A stretch of DNA of 64,000 nt, from positions 333,417 through 397,416 of the forward strand of contig NZ_LR027601.1 of assembly GCF_900605495.1 (NCBI RefSeq), given 5' to 3'. Source of the DNA: Bacilliculturomica massiliensis. GTDB taxonomy: Bacteria > Bacillota > Clostridia > Peptostreptococcales > Anaerovoracaceae. Numbering within the stretch: the stretch's first letter is position 1; each line of letters starts with the position of its first letter. Shown in pieces: positions 51,855 to 61,036 of the stretch. Below the pieces are notes generated by a model that saw only the letters and a list, made by a program, of their open reading frames with translations, was not told where the DNA came from and did not search any database. A program made the translations under genes and the position numbers.

Positions 51855-53363
51855 GTGAATATGCAAAAAAATAGGGACTATTTCATCACCTACGATTTTG
51901 GCACGGGCAGCGTGAAGGCCGCGCTGATCGACGAGTCTTTCAAGCTGGAGGACGTGTGCTGCGTTCCGTATTCCATCATTTCGGAACGGCCGGGCTGGGC
52001 GGTGCAGAGGGTGGAAGACTATTGGGACGGTTTTCGGAAGGCCACGGAAACGCTGCTGTCCCGATCTGGTGTGGACAGCCGTCGGGTGAAGGGCGTCGCT
52101 ATGTCGCAGACCACGGCAGATGTGATCTTTGTGGACGCCAGAGGAGAACCTCTGGACGACTGCGTGATCTGGCTGGACGGAAGGGCGGAGAAACAGGCGG
52201 CGGAGATCAACGCCAGGGCCGGACGCAGCCTTTATCAGGGAAAGAATGTGCCGCCAAAGGTGGTCTGGTATCAGCAGAATCGGCCGGAGATCTACGGAAA
52301 AGCGAGATATCTTCTGGACGTATCGGCCTATCTTTATCGAAAGCTGACCGGCGAGTATGCCTACGATCTGTCGGGGGCCTTTGGCAGTCAGCTGCTGGAC
52401 GAGGATACGCTGGAGTGGAGCGGAGAAAAGCTCCGTTTGTCGGGCATTCCGCCGTCCCTTCTGCCGGAGAGACTGGTGGGCTCCACAGAGATAGTAGGGC
52501 AGATCACGGCAGAGGCGGCTGCGGAGACCGGGCTGTTCGAGGGCACGCCTGTATTCGGAGGCTGTTCGGACAACGCCAACGGGCAGGTGGGGAGCGGCTG
52601 CATCCGTTCGGGGGACGTTCATCTTTATCTGGGCTCGTCGGCCTGGTTCGAGGTGACGACCACGGACACTGAGCCGGAGAGGGGGAATTACCCCTCGGCA
52701 GTTCCGGGCATGCGTTATCATTTTCGCTGCACGGACACAGCGGGAAGCGGCGTGGACGCCCTGCTGCGGATGCTGTATCCGCAGGAGTCGGCGAGAATGG
52801 GAGACCGCATTTACGAGCTTTTGGATGAGGAGCTGAAACGGGCCGGTGAGAAGACCTCGGACGTCTTGTTCCTGCCGTATCTGTTCGGGGAACAGGACCC
52901 GGTCGCGGACACGGAAGTTCGGGGAACGATCCTCAATGTGACTGACAGTACGAAACGCTGTCACGTGCTGCGGGCTTTTGTGGAGGGGATCGCCTTTAAC
53001 CTCCTGTGGATGAAGGAACAGCAGATCCGGAGGACGGGCAGATGGACGGAGAAAAGTATTCGGGCTTTTGGCGGCGGTTCCCAGAGCCGTGGGATCATGC
53101 AGATCGCGGCGGATGTGATGGGAGACACTCTCGTCAGGCTGGAAAATCCCAGGACGGCGGGAAATATCGGGCTGGCAGTGTGCGCAGCCGTGGGGCTGGG
53201 CATGGCCAGAGACTTTTCTGTACTGGACGGGATCGTAAAGGAGGAGCGGAGCTTTGTGCCGGACGCGTCTGCACGGGAGGCGTATGACCGGAAGTATCAG
53301 ATCTTTAAAACCGCTTACGGCGCCTTGAGGGAAACTTACGAAAGGCTGAACGGCGGGGGATAA
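51855..53363 (+). CDS. FGGY-family carbohydrate kinase
   Basis: The 502-residue kinase has the N-terminal phosphate loop YDFGTGSVKAALID, the substrate region GVAMSQTTADVIFVD, then CVIWLDGRAEKQAAEI. The C-terminal signature includes GGGSQSRGIMQIAADVMGDTLVRLE. It falls in the broad xylulokinase/LsrK-like group; the substrate is not determined by motifs. With an ABC importer and an LsrF-like aldolase upstream it would phosphorylate the imported compound. GTG 51855 follows AAGGAG by 13 bp; ATG 51861 is the alternative. Confidence 0.88.
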   Translation: MNMQKNRDYFITYDFGTGSVKAALIDESFKLEDVCCVPYSIISERPGWAVQRVEDYWDGFRKATETLLSRSGVDSRRVKGVAMSQTTADVIFVDARGEPLDDCVIWLDGRAEKQAAEINARAGRSLYQGKNVPPKVVWYQQNRPEIYGKARYLLDVSAYLYRKLTGEYAYDLSGAFGSQLLDEDTLEWSGEKLRLSGIPPSLLPERLVGSTEIVGQITAEAAAETGLFEGTPVFGGCSDNANGQVGSGCIRSGDVHLYLGSSAWFEVTTTDTEPERGNYPSAVPGMRYHFRCTDTAGSGVDALLRMLYPQESARMGDRIYELLDEELKRAGEKTSDVLFLPYLFGEQDPVADTEVRGTILNVTDSTKRCHVLRAFVEGIAFNLLWMKEQQIRRTGRWTEKSIRAFGGGSQSRGIMQIAADVMGDTLVRLENPRTAGNIGLAVCAAVGLGMARDFSVLDGIVKEERSFVPDASAREAYDRKYQIFKTAYGALRETYERLNGGG

Positions 53364-53409
53364 ACGAGTCGTCATCAATTATTTTCTGACTTAGTGTGAA
53401 GAGAGGAGT

Positions 53410-54855
53410 ATGGCTATGAATCAATATCTGGACGGGTTCGATTACGCGGCGATCCATGCAAAGGCGAAAGAGGTGATCGATCACCCCAAAAGATTGAAGA
53501 AAAGCGCGGTGGATCAGTATTTGAATCATTTTGAGACAAAATGTGCCACATCGAAGGCGCGTCTGGCGGAGGCGAAAAAGGTGCTGCCCGGAGGGATCCA
53601 GCACAATCTGGCGAACAACTACCCTTTCGCCCTTGATGTGGCGAAGGCGGAAGGTCCCTATTTGTACGATGTGGACGGAAACCGCTATATCGATTTTCTC
53701 AACGCGGCGGGTGTCACGATCCTGGGAAATAATTATCCGCCTATCCGCAGCGCCGTCATGGAAACGCTGAACGAGACCGGATATTTGACCGGTCTGCTCC
53801 ACGACAACGAGTGGAAGCTGGCGCAGCTGATCATGAAGTATTTTCCGTCTGTAGAGCGGTTTCGGATGATGGGAAGCGGGACAGAGGCCTGCATTGTGGC
53901 GATCCGGCTGGCCAGGGCTTACACGGGGAAGAAATACATTGTCAAGCTGAAGGGGTGCTATCACGGCTGGAGCGATCAGTTTGTATATGAGATCAACGCG
54001 GTAGGCACAAAGAACGCGCAGGCGGTGGGAATACCGGCTGGATGCCTGGAATACACCCAGGCGGTGATGGTGAATGAGATCGAGGAGCTGGAAAGACAGT
54101 TTATTGAGAATGAGAAAAATGGCGGGACGGCGGCGTTTATAATGGAAGCCTGCGGTCAGGACAGCGGCGCGCTGCCCACCACCAGGGAGTACCACCGGCA
54201 GGTGCGGCAGCTCTGCGACAAGTACGGCGTGCTTCTGATCTACGACGAAGTCGTGACGGCCTTTCGAATCGGCATGACCGGGGCGCAGGGATATTTCGGC
54301 ACCCGGCCTGACCTGACCTGCTTTGGAAAGATCATCGCAGGCGGATTTCCCAGCGCCGGCGGCGTGGGAGGCAGAGCGGAGATCATGGATCTGCTGACAG
54401 CCGGTTTTTCTTACAAAAAGAACGTGAAGGTCCTGGTGGGGGGAACGCTGACGGCCAATCCGGTGAGCTGCATCGCCGGGATCACGGCAATTCAGGAACT
54501 GGAACGCACGGGCGCCCACGCAAAGCTGGATCGGGCGGCCACTGAATTTACCCACGCCCTTGTGGATCTTTCCAACAAGTACGATATTCCGGCCATTATT
54601 TACAATCAGCAGTCGATCCTGCATATCGACCTCTGCGGTCTGCAGCACATTACCACCTTCAGCGAGTATGATCCGGCGGTCACCACGGACATGCGGGCGG
54701 CGGCCAACGATCTGCTGCACGAATATGCCATGGCGCTGGCGGCGGAGGGTCTCATGGTAGCCGGGGCCTGCAAGACGTATATCAATCTGCAGACCGTGGA
54801 CGTGTTGGACGACGCGCTGAAAATATATGAGAAGGTGTTCAGCCAGTATGAGTAA
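53410..54855 (+). CDS. Class-III aminotransferase (glutamate-1-semialdehyde aminomutase-like)
   Basis: The 481-residue PLP enzyme has GSGTEACIVAIRLARAYTG for phosphate binding, LLIYDEVVTAFR with the conserved Asp, and Lys307 in CFGKIIAGGFP. An N-terminal extension of about 60 residues precedes the family core. It is unlikely to be HemL for heme, because no heme genes are nearby and the gene follows a sugar-type kinase by 46 bp. An aminotransferase acting on an aldehyde or keto product of the pathway is more likely. GAGAGGAG precedes the start, and a terminator follows. Confidence 0.85.
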   Translation: MAMNQYLDGFDYAAIHAKAKEVIDHPKRLKKSAVDQYLNHFETKCATSKARLAEAKKVLPGGIQHNLANNYPFALDVAKAEGPYLYDVDGNRYIDFLNAAGVTILGNNYPPIRSAVMETLNETGYLTGLLHDNEWKLAQLIMKYFPSVERFRMMGSGTEACIVAIRLARAYTGKKYIVKLKGCYHGWSDQFVYEINAVGTKNAQAVGIPAGCLEYTQAVMVNEIEELERQFIENEKNGGTAAFIMEACGQDSGALPTTREYHRQVRQLCDKYGVLLIYDEVVTAFRIGMTGAQGYFGTRPDLTCFGKIIAGGFPSAGGVGGRAEIMDLLTAGFSYKKNVKVLVGGTLTANPVSCIAGITAIQELERTGAHAKLDRAATEFTHALVDLSNKYDIPAIIYNQQSILHIDLCGLQHITTFSEYDPAVTTDMRAAANDLLHEYAMALAAEGLMVAGACKTYINLQTVDVLDDALKIYEKVFSQYE

Positions 54856-54893
54856 ACGGTGATCCGGGGTCTGTCGGGCAGCATCGAAAAAAA

Positions 54894-54934
54894 GCATCTC
54901 AGAGAGCCGCTTGGCGTCGTCTGAGATGCTTTTT
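54894..54934. terminator. Bidirectional terminator between aminotransferase and ECF genes
   Basis: GCATCTCAGA and TCTGAGATGC arms, flanked by an A run and five T, lie between convergent genes. Confidence 0.88.
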
Positions 54935-54984
54935 AAGTTTAGGATCTTCAGCGCAATGTCGGGTTTACGCAGCCGGTTTTCGTC

Positions 54985-55614
54985 CTACCGGCGTTTAAAG
55001 CCGATCAGCGCTTTGGAGACGGCGCTGCCGGCAAGAAAACATGCGGCGGCTTCCACCAGTCCGTTGATGCCCACGAAGAGGAGCACGAAGGTGAAGGGGT
55101 TGGCCGCGCCGAGAGTGTGCACAAATTCCTGAATATAATCCGTGTGGTAGAAGAAGATCACCAGGCTGCTCATGAAGAGCGCCGTATTTAGAAGCGGGCA
55201 GCACAGGTTCGCCGCCAGAATCGAGATATTCTTCAGACCGGGCCTGCCGGTTTTCTGCAGTCCGTCAAAGAGAAGCCCGGAAAGCCAGCCGGTCAAAAAT
55301 CTGGGGACCACGCAGGTGATGAAGGCGCCCAGTGGATTGATGCCCAGAAGCACGGCGCCAAAAGGACTCAGGCCGAAGCACTGGATAAAGCTGGTGAGTC
55401 CGAAGGCTGTGCCCAGCACAGCGCCTCCCTTCGAACCGAGAATGACGGAACCCACCGCCACCGGGACAACGATCAGCGTGATCTCCAGGCCAAATGTCTT
55501 GATGTAACCGATCGGGGTAAAAGCCATAATCAGAATGATCGCGACTAAAAGCGTCAGCTGAACGAGGTATGTCGTGTTGGAACGACTGCTTACATACATG
55601 CTCTTTTCGTTCAT
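54985..55614 (-). CDS. ECF transporter substrate-binding (S) component
   Basis: The 209-residue membrane protein has about six helices. The motif-rich middle (FTPIGYIKTFGLEITLIVVPVAVG, then GSKGGAVLGTAFGLTSFIQCFG and NPLGAFITCVVPRFLTGW) is typical of vitamin-uptake S components. A pantothenate-like (PanT) identity is possible but not certain. No ECF ATPases or EcfT are here, so it would use shared modules encoded elsewhere. ATG 55614 has GGAAGAG upstream; the long 5' extension to 55734 is not supported. Confidence 0.82.
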   Translation of the reverse strand: MNEKSMYVSSRSNTTYLVQLTLLVAIILIMAFTPIGYIKTFGLEITLIVVPVAVGSVILGSKGGAVLGTAFGLTSFIQCFGLSPFGAVLLGINPLGAFITCVVPRFLTGWLSGLLFDGLQKTGRPGLKNISILAANLCCPLLNTALFMSSLVIFFYHTDYIQEFVHTLGAANPFTFVLLFVGINGLVEAAACFLAGSAVSKALIGFKRR

Positions 55615-55766
55615 AATGGTCTCTTCCTTTCTCATATTATGTAGTTGTTTTGAACGCCGCGGGTCAGGACGGGCCGCTGCTGCAATTGACTTAACCGGTC
55701 TTGGCGAAAGAAGTTCGTCCAAGCCGCCCGACATGCAGTCCCCGTGCTCCCCGTGGAGAAGCGGTT

Positions 55767-55918
55767 AATCCGCGCATGCGTCCGCTGCGCACAGAATCCG
55801 TATAATATCCGCTCTGCGGATATTATCCCTTGACTGGCCGCAGGCCATCATGGGATAATCCGCGCATGCGTCCGCTGCGCACAGAATCCATATAATATCC
55901 GCTCTGCGGATATTATAC
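55767..55918 (-). repeat. Dispersed double-hairpin repeat, locus 3 (two units, period 90 bp)
   Basis: Inverted relative to locus 1. The TATAATATCCGC/GCGGATATTATA stem (55891-55917) and its partner (from 55801) flank ATTATCCC...TGGCC-gca-GGCCA...GGGATAAT. Compared with locus 1, paired positions change together in both hairpins. It fills most of the gap 55615-55953. Confidence 0.85.
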
Positions 55919-55953
55919 CAGCTACTCTCACCAATGCAAGATGCAAAAGGAAA

Positions 55954-57468
55954 TTAAGAAAAACTTTCCCCTGTCCCGGACCCGTCAGGCGGCGGCCCCT
56001 CTTGCCCTGTTGTGAGCAGAAGACGGATGGAGGGATGTGTCCGCAGCTTCTCCGGCCGGATGCCGTGGCCTGCCAGAAATCGCTCCGCGGCGGGCAACAG
56101 TTTGGCGATCAGTTCTCTGACAGCTCCGGCGCACCCATGGGCGTCGTCGGCCTTCAGATACAGGATCATGTCCTGCGTAAACTGAAGAGTGATCATGTCA
56201 AGCTGGGGAGAACCCCCGGAGAATGCTTTTAAAGGGTAACCCCACAGGAAAAGGGCGTATATCTTCTTGTAGATCTCCCGAATAGCGGCCAATTTACTGT
56301 ATTCGATAACGCTGTTCAGATAGTACCAGAAAGCCAGCTCGCTGCGGCCGGTGTTCAGGCAGGTTTCGTACTGAGAGATCAGATTGCCCCTGGCCTCCGC
56401 CGTCAGGCCGTCCATCAGAGAGAGGGTGACGCCCTGACAGGAATACAGCAGCAGCTCATAGGACTGCACAAAAAAGGACAGGTTCCGGCGGATCGCCGGG
56501 TTTTCAAAGTCGGGCCTGTCGCAAGGGACCCCGATCCCGAAGATCCGGGTGCCTTTCCCTTTTATGGACCGGGCGGCGCCGATCTGGCAGAGCATGTCGA
56601 CGGTGCGGCGTATGGTGCTGAAGGACACGCCGTACTTCTCGGCCATTTTAGCGTATGACGGAAGATATGACGCGTCCCGGTATTCCCCCAGATAGATCTC
56701 ATGGAGGATATGGGAAGCCAGGTTATAGCAGAGCTGCGGGCGCTCCCGGTAGATCCTCCACGTAAACGGGATCTGATCCTGCATGACCGATCGCTTGAAA
56801 TGCGGCGCCAGGAATGCCGTGGCCGTTTTGATATCGCTTCGCTGGTATTCGATAAACGCAGCATGGGCTGAATCCCAGTCCTGAGCCTTTATATAAGAAA
56901 CGAGAGTTTTCAGGCGCTTTCGGATCACATTTGCCGTAAACTGTCTGGAGCCTGGGCCATTTTTGGCGAAGGGAAATCCCTGAAAGATACAGACTTCCCA
57001 GAAGAGATTCAGCGCCAGGGGATTTTCCACTTTCTGCAGTGTAAAGCAGTAAAAATGGAAGAGGTCGTCGGCGCCGGCCCGTTCCGCCAGAGCGGAAATG
57101 GAGGCGATGTCATCCTCGTCCATGCGGCGCAGGCCCTCCACCAGCATCGGGACGAACATGATCTCTCCCGAGACGTAGAGATCTGAAAACGCATCCCGGC
57201 GTCGGGAGTAAAAACGGCAGATATGATCGGACAGTTCCTGTTTGGTCTGCTGGAAAAGGACTTTGGTGCACTGGCCGTTGCCCATGGAAAGATATCCTTC
57301 CGCCCGAAGACGCTGCAGGGCGGCGCGCACAGTCTGGGGAGAGACATTGAACTCTTTATACAGAATATCGATGGGGGGCAGCGTATCTCCGGATCTGTAG
57401 TACTGAAACTGAAATCGCAGGAGAAAGTATTCATAGATCAAATTGGAATACAGTGATTCATTCTGCAC
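55954..57468 (-). CDS. GntR-type regulator with two winged-helix domains
   Basis: The 504-residue protein has a GntR winged helix at about 5-72 (LPPIDILYKEFNVSPQTVRAALQRLRAEGYL). A second one lies in the middle, about 268-325 (LPSYAKMAEKYGVSFSTIRRTVDMLCQIGAA). The remaining helical stretches show no known effector domain. Two DNA-binding units in one chain are unusual for this family. It is divergent from the hybrid kinase at 57762. The start at 57468 follows a GGGAGGTG site. Confidence 0.8.
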   Translation of the reverse strand: MQNESLYSNLIYEYFLLRFQFQYYRSGDTLPPIDILYKEFNVSPQTVRAALQRLRAEGYLSMGNGQCTKVLFQQTKQELSDHICRFYSRRRDAFSDLYVSGEIMFVPMLVEGLRRMDEDDIASISALAERAGADDLFHFYCFTLQKVENPLALNLFWEVCIFQGFPFAKNGPGSRQFTANVIRKRLKTLVSYIKAQDWDSAHAAFIEYQRSDIKTATAFLAPHFKRSVMQDQIPFTWRIYRERPQLCYNLASHILHEIYLGEYRDASYLPSYAKMAEKYGVSFSTIRRTVDMLCQIGAARSIKGKGTRIFGIGVPCDRPDFENPAIRRNLSFFVQSYELLLYSCQGVTLSLMDGLTAEARGNLISQYETCLNTGRSELAFWYYLNSVIEYSKLAAIREIYKKIYALFLWGYPLKAFSGGSPQLDMITLQFTQDMILYLKADDAHGCAGAVRELIAKLLPAAERFLAGHGIRPEKLRTHPSIRLLLTTGQEGPPPDGSGTGESFS

Positions 57469-57761
57469 CGGCTCACCTCCCTAGTGACGATAAGTAAATT
57501 TGCATATTCATTTTAACATTTCAGGTACCAAAATTCCAGAAGCGCGTTGAGTTTTGCATTCATTTGCATTATAATCAAACATACAGATATGAACAATGTT
57601 GCGGGGCGCCGGGAAAGCGCCGTGATCCCTATCTGAAAATCCGGCCCCGGCCGATGCTTTCTCCGTGGAGCAGAACAGGCGGAGAGCCTGTCCCGCAGGT
57701 GCAGGGACAAACCGAATACGGACGCAGAGACGTATCGCTTCGAAATGATCAGGAGGAAAGA

Positions 57762-60194
57762 ATGAACGAACTGGAAAAAGACACGGCGTCAGGTGAGTAC
57801 CCGCAGTTTTCGCCGGCTGAATACGAGTATGTCACATTGATGCGGCTGCTGGGCGTGAGCGTGAGTAAGCACCTGCTGGATGAGCATTTTACGCTGATCT
57901 GGGCAAATGAGTTTTACTATGAGTTCACCGGTTGGAGCAAGGAAGAATACGAGGCCAACTTCCACAACCGTCCTGATCTGTATTACAAGAATGATCAGAA
58001 GGAATGGAAAGAACTGGCGGATACTGTGACGGAAGCTCTCGCCGGGGGGCGGAACGGGTATAAGCTGCTCTCCCGCTTCCGGAGAAAGGGAGGAGATTAT
58101 GTCTGGGTGCAGATCTCCACGCAGTTCTCCGACGAGTACATCGGCGGCTGTCAGGTGGCCTACACGGTGATGACCAATGTGGACAGCGTTGTGCGGATGC
58201 AGAAGGAACAGTCTGTTACCTATGAGAGCTTGCCGGGTTTTGTGGCGAAATACCGGGTCGGCCAGGATCTTTCGCTGGATCTGCTGGAAGGCAACAGCCG
58301 TTTTATGCATTATTTTGGAGATGAAAGCGGCCGCGAAAGCCTCCTGCATCGAAAGAATATCGAAGACAATATGGCTTCGATATTGGAGAACCGCGATAAG
58401 TTGTTGGCAGGCGAACCTGTTCAATTTGTCATGAATGTAAAGAATCGGTACGGCAGCGCGCTGTGGCTGCAGGTCAACGCGACCTGTGTGGAATGGCAGT
58501 GCGGCTGCCCGGTCTATCTGGCTATCCTGATCGACATAACCGACGTGACTGAACTGAGAGAGATACAGAGGAGACTGACGGAGCAGGCCGGCGCGCTGAA
58601 AGATGCTCTGGCTGTGGCAGAGCAGGCCAACCGGGCCAAAACCGACTTCCTTTCCCGAATGTCCCACGAGATCCGCACGCCGATGAACGCCATCGTGGGC
58701 ATGACGGCCATCGCCGCCGCGCACATTGAGGAACGGGACCGGGTGGCGGATTGTCTGGAAAAGATCGGCTACTCATCGAAGCATCTCATGACGCTGATCA
58801 ACGATATTTTAGATATGTCCAAAATTGAAGAGGGAAAAATGAGTATCGCCCATGAGACGTTCAATCTGGAGACCGTGGCCGAATCCATCACGTCCATCAT
58901 CTATCCCCAGGCTGCGGCCAAGGGCCTGACCTTCACGGTACCGCTGGTGGATCTCAGGGACACCGTGCTGATAGGGGACGAACTGCGGCTGAATCAGGTG
59001 CTGATCAACCTGCTGTCCAACGCTCTGAAATTTACACCGGAGGGAGGCGCCGTTCGCCTGGAGATCCGGCAGCTGCAGAGGAAAAAGGAACGGGCGCGGC
59101 TGCGTTTTACAGTCAGCGACACCGGGATCGGCATGAGCGAGGAATTTTTGAAACGGATTTTCGTGCCGTTTGAGCAGGAGAGCGTGGTGACTGGAAAAAA
59201 ATTCGGCGGCACTGGTCTGGGGATGCCCATTACCAGAAACCTTGTCACACTCATGGGAGGAACGATCACTGTGAAGAGCGCGCCGGAACAGGGTTCTGAG
59301 TTTATGGTAGAGCTGGACTTTGATATACCGGAGGAGGAGGGAGAACTGCGGCCCCAGAGCCTGCCTGCGCTGGAGTCGCTGAAGGTGTTGGTCTCCGACG
59401 ATGACAGGGACAGCTGCATCCACGCCTCTCTCCTGCTGAAGAATCTGGGGATACGGTCCGACTGGGTACTGACCGGAGCGGAGTGTCTGGAAAAGGTGAA
59501 GAGCGCCCACCGCATCGGGGAAGATTACGACGTCTGCTTCGTCGACTGGAAGATGCCTGATCTGGACGGCGTCCAGGTGACCCGGCAGATCCGGGAGGTA
59601 ACGGGGCCGGGTACGACCATTATTATCATTACGGCCTATGACTGGACGCAGATCGAAAAAAGTGCCCGGGAGGCTGGCGCCGACGCCTTTCTGGCCAAGC
59701 CGATCTTCGCCTCGACGCTCTATAACACGCTGCTCTCCATGACCGGTATCGACAGAGCGAGTTTTTCCCCATGGCAGAACGCTTCGCTGGGACGGGGAGC
59801 TCTGGCAGGGCGCCGCGTCCTTCTGGCGGAAGACAATGAGCTTAATCGGGAGATCAGCGTGGAACTGCTGAAAATGACTGATATCGAAGTGGACTGCGCG
59901 GAGAACGGCCAGGAGGCTGTCGCCAAGTTCCTGGCAGATGGGGACGGATACGACCTGATCCTGATGGATGTTCAGATGCCGGTACTGGATGGCTATGGGG
60001 CGACGGAACAGATCCGGAAGTCCGGGCATCCGCGGGCGCAGTCCATCCCTATCATCGCCATGACTGCCGACGCATTTCACGAGGATGTGGTGCGGGCCGC
60101 CGAGGCAGGCATGAACGGACATATCGCAAAACCCATTGAGCCCGACCTGCTCTATCAGACGATCACGGACGCCATATCGGCTAACAGCAGGTAA
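57762..60194 (+). CDS. Hybrid sensor histidine kinase, PAS-PAS-HisKA-HATPase-REC-REC
   Basis: The 810-residue soluble protein has no membrane segment. Two PAS-like domains (about 25-150 and 155-275) are followed by HisKA with H302 in MSHEIRTPMNAIVGM, then HATPase (NLLSNALKFTPEGG, GTGLGMPI). Receiver 1 has phospho-acceptor D595 in CFVDWKMPDLDG and receiver 2 has D736 in LILMDVQMPVLDG. No output domain is fused, so signalling goes to a separate partner not seen here. AGGAGGAAAG sits before ATG 57762; longer in-frame starts lack a ribosome site. Confidence 0.92.
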   Translation: MNELEKDTASGEYPQFSPAEYEYVTLMRLLGVSVSKHLLDEHFTLIWANEFYYEFTGWSKEEYEANFHNRPDLYYKNDQKEWKELADTVTEALAGGRNGYKLLSRFRRKGGDYVWVQISTQFSDEYIGGCQVAYTVMTNVDSVVRMQKEQSVTYESLPGFVAKYRVGQDLSLDLLEGNSRFMHYFGDESGRESLLHRKNIEDNMASILENRDKLLAGEPVQFVMNVKNRYGSALWLQVNATCVEWQCGCPVYLAILIDITDVTELREIQRRLTEQAGALKDALAVAEQANRAKTDFLSRMSHEIRTPMNAIVGMTAIAAAHIEERDRVADCLEKIGYSSKHLMTLINDILDMSKIEEGKMSIAHETFNLETVAESITSIIYPQAAAKGLTFTVPLVDLRDTVLIGDELRLNQVLINLLSNALKFTPEGGAVRLEIRQLQRKKERARLRFTVSDTGIGMSEEFLKRIFVPFEQESVVTGKKFGGTGLGMPITRNLVTLMGGTITVKSAPEQGSEFMVELDFDIPEEEGELRPQSLPALESLKVLVSDDDRDSCIHASLLLKNLGIRSDWVLTGAECLEKVKSAHRIGEDYDVCFVDWKMPDLDGVQVTRQIREVTGPGTTIIIITAYDWTQIEKSAREAGADAFLAKPIFASTLYNTLLSMTGIDRASFSPWQNASLGRGALAGRRVLLAEDNELNREISVELLKMTDIEVDCAENGQEAVAKFLADGDGYDLILMDVQMPVLDGYGATEQIRKSGHPRAQSIPIIAMTADAFHEDVVRAAEAGMNGHIAKPIEPDLLYQTITDAISANSR

Positions 60195-60252
60195 ATGCGG
60201 AGCTGACAGCGGTCCCGGGCAGTTTGCCCCCTTTTTATATGGCAGTTACAAC

Positions 60253-60296
60253 AGGCGCGCCTTCTTATCCGGACAAGAGGGCGTCCTTATTTTTTT
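60253..60296 (+). terminator. Terminator after the hybrid kinase
   Basis: AGGCGCGCCTTCTT pairs with AAGAGGGCGTCCT (one bulge, G-T pairs) over an 8-nt loop, then seven T. The rest of the gap 60195-60652 holds the promoter at 60477 and a leader of about 140 nt. Confidence 0.75.
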
Positions 60297-60476
60297 GGAA
60301 CTAGGGGGTCCGATCAGGCGGACCGGAGCGTTTGCGGGATAGAAAATATTTTCCACTTGCATAGATGAAGAATTCCAGGAGTTCGTACAGACGATTGGAA
60401 ACAGGCGTACGGATCTGTCTGCGGCGGTGGTTTTACATTCATTTATCCTGATCTGGAAAAAGAATTTTTAAAAAGG

Positions 60477-60514
60477 TTGACAAACGTCTACCTTTTTCGT
60501 AGAATAAGGTAGAC
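60477..60514 (+). promoter_or_regulatory. Promoter with embedded palindromic operator for BlaI
   Basis: TTGACA (60477-60482), a 17-bp spacer and TAGAAT (60500-60505). A perfect inverted repeat GTCTACCTT/AAGGTAGAC (60486-60494 and 60506-60514) spans the -10 region, and a further CTACC half-site is at 60521. Repressor binding here would block polymerase. Confidence 0.85.
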
Positions 60515-60652
60515 AGAAGCCTACCTGGCAGGGGACCCGGTGAAGAGATTGCCGGAGAGTTTGGATCGCCGGAGGGGCCGAAGGAAGGAACTGGAGATGA
60601 GCTCCGCTGCGGCACAGGAGTTCAGATCACTGAATCAAAAGGGGGATATAAT

Positions 60653-61036
60653 ATGGAAAAGCTGCATTTATCAGATGGAGAATGGACGCTGATGGAGGTG
60701 CTCTGGAATGAAGCGCCGAAAACGATCACGCAGATGACGGCGGAATTGGCGGAGTCTACAGGCTGGTCGAAACATACGATCATCAGCATGCTGGGCCGTA
60801 TGGAAAAGAAAGGGGCGGTCCGATACGCGGCCGGAGAACGGGCGAAATTGTACTATCCCGCAGTAGAGAGAGGACAGATCGCGGCGGAGAAGACAGAAAG
60901 CTTTCTGGATAAGATCTACTCGGGAAGTCTGGGGCTGCTGGTCAATACAATGGTACAGGAGAAGGCGCTTTCAAAAGAAGATATTGACGAGCTGTACGGG
61001 ATCCTGAAAAAGGCGGAGGAGGAGATCAAATGCTGA
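60653..61036 (+). CDS. blaI: BlaI/MecI-family repressor
   Basis: The 127-residue protein has an N-terminal winged helix (LSDGEWTLMEVLWNEAPKTITQMTAEL, then WSKHTIISMLGRMEKKGAV). A C-terminal helical dimer domain (about 80-127) follows. This family is inactivated by cleavage when its BlaR1-type partner is triggered. The start has AAGGGGGATAT upstream. The stop overlaps the M56 gene by 7 bp. It probably represses its own promoter through the inverted repeat at 60486-60514. Confidence 0.92.
   Translation: MEKLHLSDGEWTLMEVLWNEAPKTITQMTAELAESTGWSKHTIISMLGRMEKKGAVRYAAGERAKLYYPAVERGQIAAEKTESFLDKIYSGSLGLLVNTMVQEKALSKEDIDELYGILKKAEEEIKC

Noticed and set aside
53410..54855. Glutamate-1-semialdehyde aminomutase for heme synthesis
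   Set aside because: It has an N-terminal extension and sits in a sugar-type operon with no heme genes, so only the broader class-III aminotransferase call is kept.
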